From Streptomyces sp. NRRL F-5630 (lineage in GTDB: Bacteria; Actinomycetota; Actinomycetes; Streptomycetales; Streptomycetaceae): DNA of 64,000 bases. The stretch's first letter is position 1, and every line of letters begins with the position of its first letter. The notes below the pieces were generated by a model. That model was not told where the DNA came from. It ran no database searches and saw nothing but the letters and a program-made list of their open reading frames with translations. The stretch spans positions 214,796-278,795 of the forward strand of contig NZ_JOGO01000004.1 in the NCBI RefSeq assembly GCF_000719475.1. Direction: 5' to 3'. Position numbers and translations under genes: made by a program. Shown here piece after piece: positions 8,096 through 16,311 of the stretch.

Positions 8096-8099
<4 letters not shown>
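8075..8099 (-). terminator. Rho-independent terminator of tRNA-Pro, overlapping its acceptor end
   Basis: Read on the minus strand, CCGACTG (8099-8093) pairs with CAGTCGG (8088-8082) around a four-base loop and is followed by C and six T (8080-8075). This is a textbook intrinsic terminator. Its 5' arm uses the last bases of the tRNA, so terminator folding and acceptor-stem folding compete. Confidence 0.7.
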
Positions 8100-8169
<70 letters not shown>

Positions 8170-8315
8170 ATGCGCGAGTGACCTGGGCTTTCGGGTGGAA
8201 GGCCCGGGCCGGACGCGCACAGAAAGCGTACCGCATTCCGGGCCGTGGTCGTGCCAGGTTTCCGGGGCGGGCGAGCGTTGACCTCAAGTCTGGTTGAGGT
8301 TTTATCGTCGTCCGC

Positions 8316-9023
8316 ATGACGATCTTCACGCCGGCGCAGGCCGGTTCCCAGGGGTACGCGGAGCTGCCGGGGCTCATGTCACGGCTGACCGGGGACGAGA
8401 AGCACGGGCCCGCGGCGACCTCGACGCTGGACGTGCTGTGGGTGCTCTACGACCGGGTGCTGCGCGTGACGCCGGAGACGGCCGACGAACCGGGGCGGGA
8501 CCGGTTCCTGCTGTCGAAGGGGCACGGGCCCATGGCGTACTACGCGGTGCTCGCCGCGAAGGGCTTCGTGCCGGTCGAGTGGCTCGACGACTTCGGTGGC
8601 TTCGACTCGCCGCTCGGTTTCCACCCGGACCGCACGCTCGTGCCCGGGGCCGAGATCGGCAGCGGTTCGCTCGGGCACGGGCTGCCGCTCGGGGTCGGTG
8701 TCACGCTCGGCCTCAAGGCGCGCGGGCTGGGCGACGCCGCCGTGTGGGTGCTCGTCGGGGACGCCGAACTCGACGAGGGCTCGAACGAGGAGGCCATCGC
8801 CTTCGCGGGGGCGGCGGGGCTCGACCGGCTGCACACCGTCGTGATCGACAACGCGTCTGCCCGCTGGGGCCGGGACGGGGCCCTCTCCGCGCGGTTCGCG
8901 GTCGGCGGCTGGGCGGTCGAGGACGTCGACGGCCGTGATCACGAGGCGCTGTACGAAGCTTTCACGGCCCCGCACGCGGGCCGCCCGCTCGCCGTCGTCG
9001 CCCACGTCGAAGCCAAGAACTGA
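8316..9023 (+). CDS. Transketolase, N-terminal subunit
   Basis: 235 residues, the length of the thiamine-diphosphate-binding half of transketolase when it is a separate polypeptide. Signatures are FLLSKGHGPMAYYAVLAAKG (substrate/TPP His in KGHG), GSLGHGLPLGVGVTLG, and the cofactor-binding GDAELDEGSNEEA (GDG...N-type motif in GDAE form) followed by VVIDN. It is followed 15 bases later by the C-terminal subunit, and the two form one active site. The complex moves two-carbon ketol units between sugar phosphates in the non-oxidative pentose phosphate pathway. Archaeal and many actinobacterial accessory transketolases are split this way, so the organism probably has a full-length copy elsewhere. 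Confidence 0.9.
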   Translation: MTIFTPAQAGSQGYAELPGLMSRLTGDEKHGPAATSTLDVLWVLYDRVLRVTPETADEPGRDRFLLSKGHGPMAYYAVLAAKGFVPVEWLDDFGGFDSPLGFHPDRTLVPGAEIGSGSLGHGLPLGVGVTLGLKARGLGDAAVWVLVGDAELDEGSNEEAIAFAGAAGLDRLHTVVIDNASARWGRDGALSARFAVGGWAVEDVDGRDHEALYEAFTAPHAGRPLAVVAHVEAKN

Positions 9024-9038
9024 ACGAGGAGCACCACC

Positions 9039-9944
9039 GTGGAATCCATGCGCGACCGTTTCGGCAGCACCATGACCACTCTGCTCGACGAGGACGAACG
9101 CCTCGCCGTCGTCCTCGCCGTGATCAGCGGCGACCGCTTCACCGACGCGGCGGAGCGCCACCCGGACCGGGTCATCGACCTCGGCATCCGCGAACAGCTG
9201 CTCGTGAGCGCGGGGGGCGGGCTCGCGCTCGCCGGGATGCGGCCCGTCCTGCACACCTTCGCGAGCTTCCTCGTCGAGCGGCCCTTCGAGCAGGTCAAGC
9301 TCGACTTCGGGCACCAGGGCGTCGGTGGCGTCCTGGTCAGCTCAGGAGCCTCCTACGACATCTCCTCGGGCGGCTTCACGCACATGTCGCCGGGGGACGT
9401 GGCGCTCATCGACACGCTCGACGGGTGGACCGTGCACGTGCCCGGTCACCCCGACGAGGCCGAGACGCTGCTGCGCCACGCCGTGAGGGGCGAGGACCGG
9501 GTCTACGTACGGCTCTCGGAGCAGACGAACAAGGCGGCGCGGCCCATCGACGGGAGCACCCCGCTCGTACTGCGGGAGGGGCGCGCGGGCGTCGTCCTCG
9601 CGGTGGGGCCGCTGCTCGACGCGGTGCTCGCCGCGACCGAGGGCCTCGACGTCACCGTCCTCTACGCGACGACGGTGCGGCCCTTCGGCGGCGCGGCACT
9701 GCGCGCCGCCGTGGACGCCGCCGGTACGGCGGACGTCGTCCTCGTCGAGCCGTACCTCGCGGGGACCTCGACGGCGGCCGTCGCCGAAGCGCTCGTCGAC
9801 AGGCCGCACCGCGTCCTGGGCCTCGGCGTCGGCCGCGCCGAGCTGCGCCGCTACGGCTCTCCGGCGGAGCACGTCGCCGCGCACGGCCTCGACGCGGCGG
9901 GGCTGCGCGAGCGGATCGGGGGCTTCCTCGGAACGGGCGGCTGA
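9039..9944 (+). CDS. Transketolase, C-terminal subunit
   Basis: 301 residues. It holds the pyrimidine-binding domain (RVIDLGIREQLLVSAGGGLALAG, whose Glu in REQ activates the thiamine ring, then RPVLHTFASFLVERPFEQ). It also holds the C-terminal transketolase domain (VTVLYATTVRPFGGAAL). Start GTG at 9039 has a GAGGAGC ribosome binding site in the 15-base gap after the N-terminal subunit, so the two are translated from one message in equal amounts. The substrate preference may not be canonical transketolase; dihydroxyacetone- or 1-deoxy-sugar-type roles are known for split forms. Confidence 0.9.
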   Translation: MESMRDRFGSTMTTLLDEDERLAVVLAVISGDRFTDAAERHPDRVIDLGIREQLLVSAGGGLALAGMRPVLHTFASFLVERPFEQVKLDFGHQGVGGVLVSSGASYDISSGGFTHMSPGDVALIDTLDGWTVHVPGHPDEAETLLRHAVRGEDRVYVRLSEQTNKAARPIDGSTPLVLREGRAGVVLAVGPLLDAVLAATEGLDVTVLYATTVRPFGGAALRAAVDAAGTADVVLVEPYLAGTSTAAVAEALVDRPHRVLGLGVGRAELRRYGSPAEHVAAHGLDAAGLRERIGGFLGTGG

Positions 9945-10096
9945 GGCTCGTACCGCCCCGTACCACCCCGCCCGCCCGTACGGACGCCGGTCCCCGCGTT
10001 CGTCCCGGCCCACTCCCGCTCCCGCTCAGGCCGTCGCCCGCCTCCGCAGCTCGTCCCGCGTGGGCAGCGCGCCGCCGCTAGAAGTCGCGGGTCCAC

Positions 10097-10130
10097 GGGC
10101 CCGCGTCCGGACTCACCCGTCCGCGGGCCC
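10097..10130. terminator. Hairpin between convergent genes
   Basis: GGGCCCGCG at 10097-10105 is complementary to CGCGGGCCC at 10122-10130. It sits in the 382-base gap between the transketolase pair (plus strand) and the lipase-like gene (minus strand), a natural place for a bidirectional terminator. There is no U-tract, as usual in Streptomyces. The rest of 9945-10326 shows only GC-rich low-complexity sequence. Confidence 0.4.
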
Positions 10131-10326
10131 TTCCCGGCCCGGCCGCCACCGCGTCTTCCGGTCCGCTCCTCCGCCGCTTCCCTCCAGCCGCCATGACCGC
10201 TCGCCCCTCCGTACCCGCGCGCGGCCGGGATGCCGCCGCCCGGGATCATGCCACCGTGCGGGCGGAGGCGTCGGCGCGTTCACGGCGCGGGTGCCGACGG
10301 GGTGGCGGAGGGCCGGGGGGGCCGCC

Positions 10327-11280
10327 TCAGAGCGTGTGCGCGTCCAGCCAGGCCGTCAGGTCCTCGTACACCTTGCGCCGGTCGGGTTCCGTCTCGTTGA
10401 GGATCTCGTGCCGCGCTCCCTCGTAGCCCGTCCAGGTGAGGTCGCTGACGCCGTGGTAGCGGTAGTCGTCGAGGAGTTCGTTGACGAGGGTCATCCGCTG
10501 GTTGCAGGGGTCGAGGGTGCCCGCGGCGAGGTGGACGGGCAGGTCGCGGGGCATCCGGGCCAGGCGGGATGGGTCGTTGACGCGGTAGGCGGCGCGCACC
10601 CAGTCGTACGCGAGCCCCGCCGAGAAGGGGAAGCCGCAGCGCTCGTCGGCGACGTAGGCGTCGACCTCGGCCTCATCGCGCGAGAGCCACTCGAAGCCGG
10701 TCCGGTGCGCGAAGCCGTTGTTGAAGGAGGCGAAGAGGCGGGGCACGAAGTCGCTGACGAATGCGCGCCCGTGCGCGGTGATCTCCTCCTCCAGGCGGGC
10801 GGTGCTCGCCTCGTACTCGGCGCCGGGTAGGGAGCGGAAGACGCCCGTGAGGATGAGGCCCGCGAGGTCGTCGGGGTACTCCTGGGCGTACTCGCGGGCG
10901 AGCATCGAGCCGAGGCTGTGGCCCAGCATCAGGACGGGCACCTCGGGGTAGAGGGCGCGGGCCTGGTCGCCGACGGCCTTGAGGTCGGCGAGGATCGCGA
11001 GCCAGCCGTCCGCGTCGGGGCCCTCGTCCGTGCCGGTGACGCCGAAGCCGCCGGTCGAGGGGGCGGTGGCGCCGTGGCCCCGGTGGTCGGAGGCGAGGAC
11101 GCCGTAGCCGCGCGCGGTGAGGTGGGCGGCGAAGCGCTCGTAGCGGCGGGCGTGTTCGGCGGCGCCGTGGACGAGCTGGAGGAAGGCGCGGGGCCTGCGG
11201 CCCTCCGGCGGCAGCCAGGTGTACGTGGCGACGGCCGCGCCGTCGCCGCTCTGGAGCACGCCGGGCGTGGGTGCGGTCAT
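10327..11280 (-). CDS. Alpha/beta hydrolase, monoacylglycerol lipase/lysophospholipase-like
   Basis: 317 residues. The serine-aminopeptidase/MAGL-type architecture is clear: VHGAAEHARRYERFAAHL near residue 40 (the HGxxEH-RY-x-xAxxL motif), SDHRGHG, and the nucleophile elbow MLGHSLGSMLAREYA near 140. The acid Asp lies in LAAGTLDPCN and the catalytic His in YEGARHEILNE near 295. It likely hydrolyses monoglycerides or lysophospholipids in the cytoplasm. It lies 61 bases downstream of the conservon GAF gene on the same strand and may share its transcript, though no function links them. An ATG start at 11280 is preceded by an AAGGAG site. Confidence 0.87.
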   Translation of the reverse strand: MTAPTPGVLQSGDGAAVATYTWLPPEGRRPRAFLQLVHGAAEHARRYERFAAHLTARGYGVLASDHRGHGATAPSTGGFGVTGTDEGPDADGWLAILADLKAVGDQARALYPEVPVLMLGHSLGSMLAREYAQEYPDDLAGLILTGVFRSLPGAEYEASTARLEEEITAHGRAFVSDFVPRLFASFNNGFAHRTGFEWLSRDEAEVDAYVADERCGFPFSAGLAYDWVRAAYRVNDPSRLARMPRDLPVHLAAGTLDPCNQRMTLVNELLDDYRYHGVSDLTWTGYEGARHEILNETEPDRRKVYEDLTAWLDAHTL

Positions 11281-11341
11281 GGTGGTGCTGCTCCTTCGCG
11301 TGGGGGCTTCCTGGCAGGTCCCCTCCCCCGCGGCGGGCCGC

Positions 11342-11857
11342 TCATGCCCCGGCGGGGCCGCGCACGAGCGGAGCGACCTCGGCGGCGAGGGTCTTCACGA
11401 GGGCGAGCGCCTCGCGGCCCCAGTCGCGCGGTTCGCGCGCGGCGGCCCACAGCGTGCCGAGGACGAAGCCGTCGTGGTCGGTGAGCGGCGCGCCGAGGTA
11501 GGCGCGGACGCCGGAGAGGTCGACGGCCTCGTTGGGCGAGAAGCGCGGGTAGTCGCGTACGTCGTCGAGGACGAGGGCCCGGCGGCGGACGACGACGTAC
11601 GGGGAGAAGCCGTGGGCGCGTTCGACGCGGCGGGCGGCGGCGGGGACGCCCCGGGGGTGGAGTCCGGCGAGGTACTGATGGTCGGTGTGCACGAAGTTGA
11701 CCCCGGCGAAGGGGGCTCCCGCGCCCGCGGCGAGGCGGGCCGCGTGGGCGTCGAGGGCGGGCACGGGTGCGGCGCCGAGACCGAGGGCGGCGAGGCGGCG
11801 CTCGCGTTCGGGGGCTTCGGGGTCGTCGGGGAGCAACAGGAGGCGGCCTGTGTTCAT
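11342..11857 (-). CDS. GAF-domain protein coupled to the conservon
   Basis: 171 residues. It starts with ATG at 11857, which overlaps the stop of cvnD by four bases (ATGA), so translation is coupled. Residues about 35-165 look like a GAF sensor domain: FVHTDHQYLAGLHP, RALVLDDVRDYPRFSPNEAVD, and VRAYLGAPLTDHDGFVLGTLWAAAREPRDW. No output domain follows. In many conservons the fifth position is taken by a cytochrome P450 (cvnE). Here a soluble ligand- or redox-sensing domain takes that place and may feed a signal to the GTPase complex. Confidence 0.8.
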   Translation of the reverse strand: MNTGRLLLLPDDPEAPERERRLAALGLGAAPVPALDAHAARLAAGAGAPFAGVNFVHTDHQYLAGLHPRGVPAAARRVERAHGFSPYVVVRRRALVLDDVRDYPRFSPNEAVDLSGVRAYLGAPLTDHDGFVLGTLWAAAREPRDWGREALALVKTLAAEVAPLVRGPAGA

Positions 11858-12468
11858 GCGCTGGCCCGGTCGCCCGGAGCGGAGGCGGGTGCCGGGGCGG
11901 GGCGTGCCGCCGTCAGCAGGTGCTTGACGAGGGTCAGCAGGGTCTGGATGCCCGAGCTGGAGATGCGGGCGTCGCAGTGCACGACGGGGACCTTCGGCGG
12001 CAGGCACAGCGCGGCGCGCACCTCCTCGGCCTCGTAGCGGTGCGCGCCGTCGAACTCGTTGATCGCGACGACGAAGCCGAGTCCGCGCTCCTCGAAGAAG
12101 TCGACAGCCGCGAAGCAGTCGGCGAGGCGGCGCGTGTCGGCGAGGATCACCGCGCCGAGCGCGCCCTCGGAGAGTTCGTCCCACATGAACCAGAAGCGTT
12201 CCTGGCCCGGCGTGCCGAAGAGGTAGAGGACGTGGTCGCGGTCGAGGGTGATGCGGCCGAAGTCCATCGCGACCGTGGTGGTCGTCTTGCGTTCGACTCC
12301 TTCGAGGCTGTCGGTCCCGGCGCTGGCGCTGGTGAGCAGTTCCTCGGTGCTCAGCGGGGCGATCTCGCTCACCGCGCCGACGAAGGTCGTCTTGCCCACT
12401 CCGAAACCACCGGCGACCAGGATCTTCAAGGCGGTGGGGAAGGTCTCAGAGCCGTCGTCGTAGTCCAT
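11854..12468 (-). CDS. cvnD: CvnD: conservon small GTPase
   Basis: 204 residues. Walker A is GGFGVGKTT (residues 20-28). The switch-II-like G3 motif is in YLFGTPGQERFWF, where DxxG is replaced by GTPG as is usual for conservon GTPases. The base-recognition loop is INEFD in place of NKxD. The family (MglA/Roc-like) cycles between GTP and GDP, with CvnB as likely GAP-like roadblock partner. Its start overlaps the end of cvnC by 23 bases and its end overlaps the GAF gene by four, so the genes are tightly coupled. The C-terminal 20 residues are Ala/Pro-rich. Confidence 0.9.
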   Translation of the reverse strand: MDYDDGSETFPTALKILVAGGFGVGKTTFVGAVSEIAPLSTEELLTSASAGTDSLEGVERKTTTTVAMDFGRITLDRDHVLYLFGTPGQERFWFMWDELSEGALGAVILADTRRLADCFAAVDFFEERGLGFVVAINEFDGAHRYEAEEVRAALCLPPKVPVVHCDARISSSGIQTLLTLVKHLLTAARPAPAPASAPGDRASA

Positions 12469-12844
12469 CGAGCAATGCCTCCAGTAGGGACCGGTCCGTG
12501 GGGTGGGGGGAAGTGTCCGGCTGTTTGCTGACGAGGGAGCCGCAGTCCACGAGGTCGGAGAGCAGCACCTTGGTGACGACGACGGGCAGCCGCAGCCGCC
12601 CGGCGAGTTCGGCGACGGAGGCCGGTACGGAGCACAGGCCGAGCACCTCGCTGTGCTCGGGCCCGAGGTGCGCGGGGGCCGGGGTGCCGGTCGCGCGCAC
12701 CTGCGAGAGCAGGCCGAAGGCGGTACGGGGCGTGGTGCGCCCTCCGCTGACGGTGTAGGGACGGACGAGGCGCCCGGCCTCGCTGTCGTACCAGGCCCTG
12801 CCCTCCTTGCGGCGGCGTCGGCCGCCCGCTGGCTGAAGTGTCAC
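12446..12844 (-). CDS. cvnC: CvnC: DUF742 protein
   Basis: 132 residues from a GTG at 12844, eight bases after cvnB ends. This start gives the family's usual N-terminus, which runs into WYDSEAGRLVRPYTVSGGRT, the signature of DUF742. The remainder (LGPEHSEVLGLCSVPASVAELAG, then VVVTKVLLSDLVDCGSL) is a winged-helix-like fold. The family is found almost only in actinobacterial conservons and probably links kinase and GTPase. The longer upstream frame overlaps cvnB and is not needed. Confidence 0.88.
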   Translation of the reverse strand: MTLQPAGGRRRRKEGRAWYDSEAGRLVRPYTVSGGRTTPRTAFGLLSQVRATGTPAPAHLGPEHSEVLGLCSVPASVAELAGRLRLPVVVTKVLLSDLVDCGSLVSKQPDTSPHPTDRSLLEALLDGLRRRL

Positions 12845-12852
12845 GGGGCGGC

Positions 12853-13284
12853 TCAGCTCGTCCTGGCCACGCGCGCGGGGCGCCGGGCGGGGGTGACGAG
12901 GAAGGGACGCACGCTCTTCACCAGCATGGCCATCTCGTAGCCGAGGACGCCCGGGTCCGCCTCGGGCCCGGCGAGGACGGCGAGGCAAGTGCCGGAGCCG
13001 GCGGCGGAGACGAAGAGCAGCGCGGTGGACAGCTCGATGACGACCTGGCGGACCTCGCCGCCGTCCGCGAAGCGGACGCCCGCGCCGCGCGCGAGGGAGT
13101 GGATGCCGGAGGCGAGCGCCGCGAGGTGGTCGGCGCTGTCCTTGTCGAGCCCGTGCACGGACTTGACGAGTCCGTCCGCGGAGAGGAGTACGGCGCTGCG
13201 GCTGTGCGCGACGCGCTGCACGAGGCCGCTGAGCAGCCAGTCGAGGTCGGACACGCTGCCCGCTCCGGGGGCTTCGCTCGCCAT
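12853..13284 (-). CDS. cvnB: CvnB: roadblock/LC7-domain protein
   Basis: 143 residues starting at ATG 13284. The roadblock/LC7 domain spans about residues 12-105: DLDWLLSGLVQRVAHSRSAVLLSADGLV, then DHLAALASGIHSLARGAG, then VRQVVIELSTALLFVSAAGSG-type strands. Roadblock proteins pair with MglA-like GTPases and modulate nucleotide turnover, here presumably of CvnD. It sits 76 bases after cvnA, with no obvious terminator between them. The C-terminus is a basic Arg/Pro tail. Confidence 0.9.
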   Translation of the reverse strand: MASEAPGAGSVSDLDWLLSGLVQRVAHSRSAVLLSADGLVKSVHGLDKDSADHLAALASGIHSLARGAGVRFADGGEVRQVVIELSTALLFVSAAGSGTCLAVLAGPEADPGVLGYEMAMLVKSVRPFLVTPARRPARVARTS

Positions 13285-13360
13285 GGGGGTGTCGCTCCTT
13301 GCGTACGGGTACGGGCGGTGGGGCCGTGCGGCCCTGGGGGCGCCTTCCGGCGGGGGCGGC

Positions 13361-15595
13361 TCAGTCGGCCCGCGCGGGGGGCTCGGCGGGGGCGGGTTCG
13401 GCGAACTCCTCGCCGTCCTCGTACGGAGGGGCCCCTTCGGCCGTCGAGAGCGCGCGGTCGTACCCCTGCCGGAAGGCGGCCATGAGATCGGGCGTGTGCA
13501 AGGTGTCGTCCCCGCCCGTCGTTTCCGCGCGTTCCTCCGCGAACTCCGTGTTCCCTCTGCGCAGTTGCGGGACCATGTGGGTCTGCGCCTCGCGCTTGGG
13601 CAGTCCGGGCGCGGGGCCCTGGGGGTCGTTGACCGGGCTGCCGTCGCGGCGGGTGAGCGCGAGGATCGCGCCCGCGTCCGCGAACGAGACGCGGGGCGCG
13701 CCCGGCTGGGTGCCGGGACGGGCCTCTGCCGGGGTGGCACGGGGCCCGCCGCTCGCGCCGCGCCTGGGGAGCGGGGCGGTGGGGCGGGGGGCCTTCGGGG
13801 CAGGGGGCTCCTCGGCGGAGGTGGCTGGTGCGGGCGGCTCGGGGGTGGGCGCGCTCGGGGAGTTCCCGGGGACGCGTGGGTGCGGGGTGCGACGCGAGGG
13901 GAGCGCGTCGAGCGCGCCCCGGACGGGGAGCGGAGGCGGCCCCGCCGCGGCGGGGGCGTCAGGGGTACGAGACCCGGTTGCCGGAGCGTCGGGGGCGGAG
14001 GGTGCGGCGGGTGTCTCGCGCGAGGCGGGCGCGTCCGGTGTCCCGCCCGGCGCGGACTCCGGCTCGCCCGGTGGGGGCGCCGGGTCCGTGGCGCCCGGCG
14101 GAGGCGTCGGATCCCCAGCCGTCGGCAGCGGCGTCTCGCCCGTACGGGACGGGTCCTCCTCCGTGACCGGGGCGGCCTCCGCCGGAACCGAACCGGTCTC
14201 CGCCGGGGGCGGTGCACCCTCTCCGTCCGGGGCCGCCCGCCTCACCGTCGCGTCGTCCTCCCCCTCGTCGGCGGCTTCCTCGTCGACGACTTCCGCCTCG
14301 ACGGGCTCTGCCCCGAGGAGTTCTGCCCCGGGGGCTCCCGCCGCGACGGGTTCCGCCTCCGCCGTCCTGCCGCTCGCGACGACCGCCGCCGGGGTGGCGG
14401 GTTCCTCGCCCAGGAGGGCGGCGGGCAGGACGACGACGGCCTGGACTCCCCCGTAGATGTTGCTCTGGAGGCGGACGACGATGCCGTGGCGTCGGGCGAG
14501 CGTGGCGACGACGTAGAGGCCGATGCGGCCGTCCTGGAGGAGTCCGGCAAGGTTCACCTGGTCGGGGTCGGCGAGGACGGTGTTCATCCGGTGGCGCTCG
14601 GCCGGGTCGAGGCCGAGGCCGCGGTCCTCGATCTCGACGGCGAGCCCGGCGGCGACCCGGCCCGCGCGGAGCAGGACGGGGGTGTGCGGCGCGGAGAAGA
14701 GCGTCGCGTTCTCGACGAGTTCGGCGATGAGGTGGACGATGTCGGCGACGTTCTGGCCATGCACCGCGCCGTCCACGGGCGGGACCAGGCGGACACGCGG
14801 GTACTGCTCGACCTCGGCCACCGCCGAGCGCAGTACCTGCTGGAGCGGGATGGGCGTGCTCCACTGGCGGCGCGAGACGGAGCCGCCGAGCACGGCGAGG
14901 TTCTCGGCGTGCCTGCGGGTGCGGGTCGCGAGGTGGTCGATGTGGAAGAGGCCCTTGAGCAGCGCGGGGTCCTCGGTGCAGCTCTCCAGTTCGTCGAGCA
15001 CCTGGATCTGCCGGTGCACGAGGGACTGGAGGCGCCGCGAGAGGTTGACGAAGACCTCGACCTTCTGTTCGTGGCCCGCGTGGCTGGAGAGCTGCGAGGC
15101 GCGCACGACGGAGGCCATGGCGACGTCGTGGAAGCGGTGGAGTTCGTCGGCGAGCAGGTCGAGTCCGTCGCCGCCGCGGTCGGGGCGCGACGGCACCTCG
15201 CGCACCGGGGGCACTTCGCCGCGCCGCAAGCGGTCGACGAGACCGCGCAGTTCGGTCTGCCTGCGGGCGCTCGTGGTGCGCAGCGCGCCGACCCGGTCGA
15301 GCACGGTGCGGCTCGCGCGGCGCGCGGCGAGCACGGCGCCGCACAGCGCGGCGAACGCGACGCCCGCCGACAGTCCGACGCCGAGTTGCACGGCGGCCCC
15401 GAGATCGTCCTCGGCGCCGAGGAGCAGCAGTACCGCGGCGAGGCCGCTGAGCGCGACGGCGAGCGCGGGCAGGACCGCGGTGCGCAGCAGCAGTGTCCGT
15501 ATGTGCGACTCGGGCAGCAGGCCGCCCGGTCTGCCGTGACGGGCCCCGCCGTCTCGGCGGTCCGCTCGCCCGGCGGAGGCGCGGAGGTGTGTCAT
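13361..15595 (-). CDS. cvnA: CvnA: conservon sensor histidine kinase-like protein
   Basis: 744 residues. Two membrane helices are near residues 33-53 and 62-85. A cytoplasmic dimerisation region follows with FVNLSRRLQSLVHRQIQVLDELE (nitrate-sensor-type kinase signature). The GHKL ATPase domain is about residues 280-400, with the N-box in HLIAELVENATLFS and the G-box in IEDRGLGL. No conserved H-box phospho-acceptor is obvious, as in other CvnA proteins. After residue 410 the protein is a long, low-complexity Pro/Ala/Glu-rich tail of about 330 residues, unusually long. It probably anchors CvnB, C and D at the membrane. Conservons affect morphological differentiation and antibiotic production in S. 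coelicolor. Confidence 0.88.
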   Translation of the reverse strand: MTHLRASAGRADRRDGGARHGRPGGLLPESHIRTLLLRTAVLPALAVALSGLAAVLLLLGAEDDLGAAVQLGVGLSAGVAFAALCGAVLAARRASRTVLDRVGALRTTSARRQTELRGLVDRLRRGEVPPVREVPSRPDRGGDGLDLLADELHRFHDVAMASVVRASQLSSHAGHEQKVEVFVNLSRRLQSLVHRQIQVLDELESCTEDPALLKGLFHIDHLATRTRRHAENLAVLGGSVSRRQWSTPIPLQQVLRSAVAEVEQYPRVRLVPPVDGAVHGQNVADIVHLIAELVENATLFSAPHTPVLLRAGRVAAGLAVEIEDRGLGLDPAERHRMNTVLADPDQVNLAGLLQDGRIGLYVVATLARRHGIVVRLQSNIYGGVQAVVVLPAALLGEEPATPAAVVASGRTAEAEPVAAGAPGAELLGAEPVEAEVVDEEAADEGEDDATVRRAAPDGEGAPPPAETGSVPAEAAPVTEEDPSRTGETPLPTAGDPTPPPGATDPAPPPGEPESAPGGTPDAPASRETPAAPSAPDAPATGSRTPDAPAAAGPPPLPVRGALDALPSRRTPHPRVPGNSPSAPTPEPPAPATSAEEPPAPKAPRPTAPLPRRGASGGPRATPAEARPGTQPGAPRVSFADAGAILALTRRDGSPVNDPQGPAPGLPKREAQTHMVPQLRRGNTEFAEERAETTGGDDTLHTPDLMAAFRQGYDRALSTAEGAPPYEDGEEFAEPAPAEPPARAD

Positions 15596-16311
15596 CGACG
15601 TCCTCGGTACGGGGGATTACGTGCTGCGGGCACGGATCTCGCGCCACTCCCGGCGCTGGTGCGGCGGGGGGCGACGGCAGCCCACGGTAGTGACCAACTG
15701 AACAACGGATGGGGCCCGTTGACAAACCAGTACGGCCGAGGTCCCGCTTCAGCGGGAGGTGACGAACAGGCGTACGGGCAGCCTCGCGAACACCCGTACC
15801 CGCGCGACTCTCCCTTCGCACGCGCGTACGGGAACACACGTGCGCCCTCGCACACCGGAAGCCCCCACGCCGCCCCGTAACCTCGGGCCGCCGACGACAG
15901 GCGGGAAAGCGGACCCCGTACCGCGCCGAGTCGCGCGGTCCGTCCGGCACACGGGGAGATCGCCGCGCACCGGGCGGGCGCACGGTCGGACGGCGGCGAT
16001 GACGCGCGACCGGACGACGACGGCGACGTGCGGTCGGCGGCGCTCTCGTCTCCGCGAGGACGCGGAACGCCGAGCCGCACCTCGGCCCGAACACGGCGTC
16101 CGCCCTCAGCGAGCCACCCCCGCCCCGCACCCGCCGCGCCGCAACTCCCCTACTCGCCCCGGCCGCACACCCCTTACCCGCCTACCGTTCCGGCCGCACT
16201 TCCCGCGCCCCCGCACCGTCCCGAACTGGTCGTACATCACACCCGCGCCCGACAGAGGGCTACACCCATCGGGTTAACATATGAGCGCCACCTAGCTCGA
16301 AAGATGGATCT
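15596..16311. other. 716-base intergenic region, no gene recognised
   Basis: It separates cvnA (minus) from the GAPDH gene (plus), so it should hold both promoters. Long open frames exist on both strands but have Arg/Pro/Ser compositions typical of chance frames in GC-rich DNA. I see no domain in them. The 15700-15760 part is relatively AT-rich and is the likeliest site of the conservon promoter. Confidence 0.5.
16275..16280 (+). promoter_or_regulatory. Possible -10 box of the GAPDH gene
   Basis: TAACAT lies 32-37 bases before the GTG start in a locally AT-rich patch (GGGTTAACATATGAG). No good -35 match is present at 17-19 bases, so either another sigma factor or an activator is involved. 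This is inference from position only. Confidence 0.3.

Noticed and set aside
12989..15880. 963-residue plus-strand frame opposite cvnA
   Set aside because: It is the complement of CvnA codons, with repeated Gly/Arg/Val-rich sequence and no motif; the conservon genes are on the minus strand.
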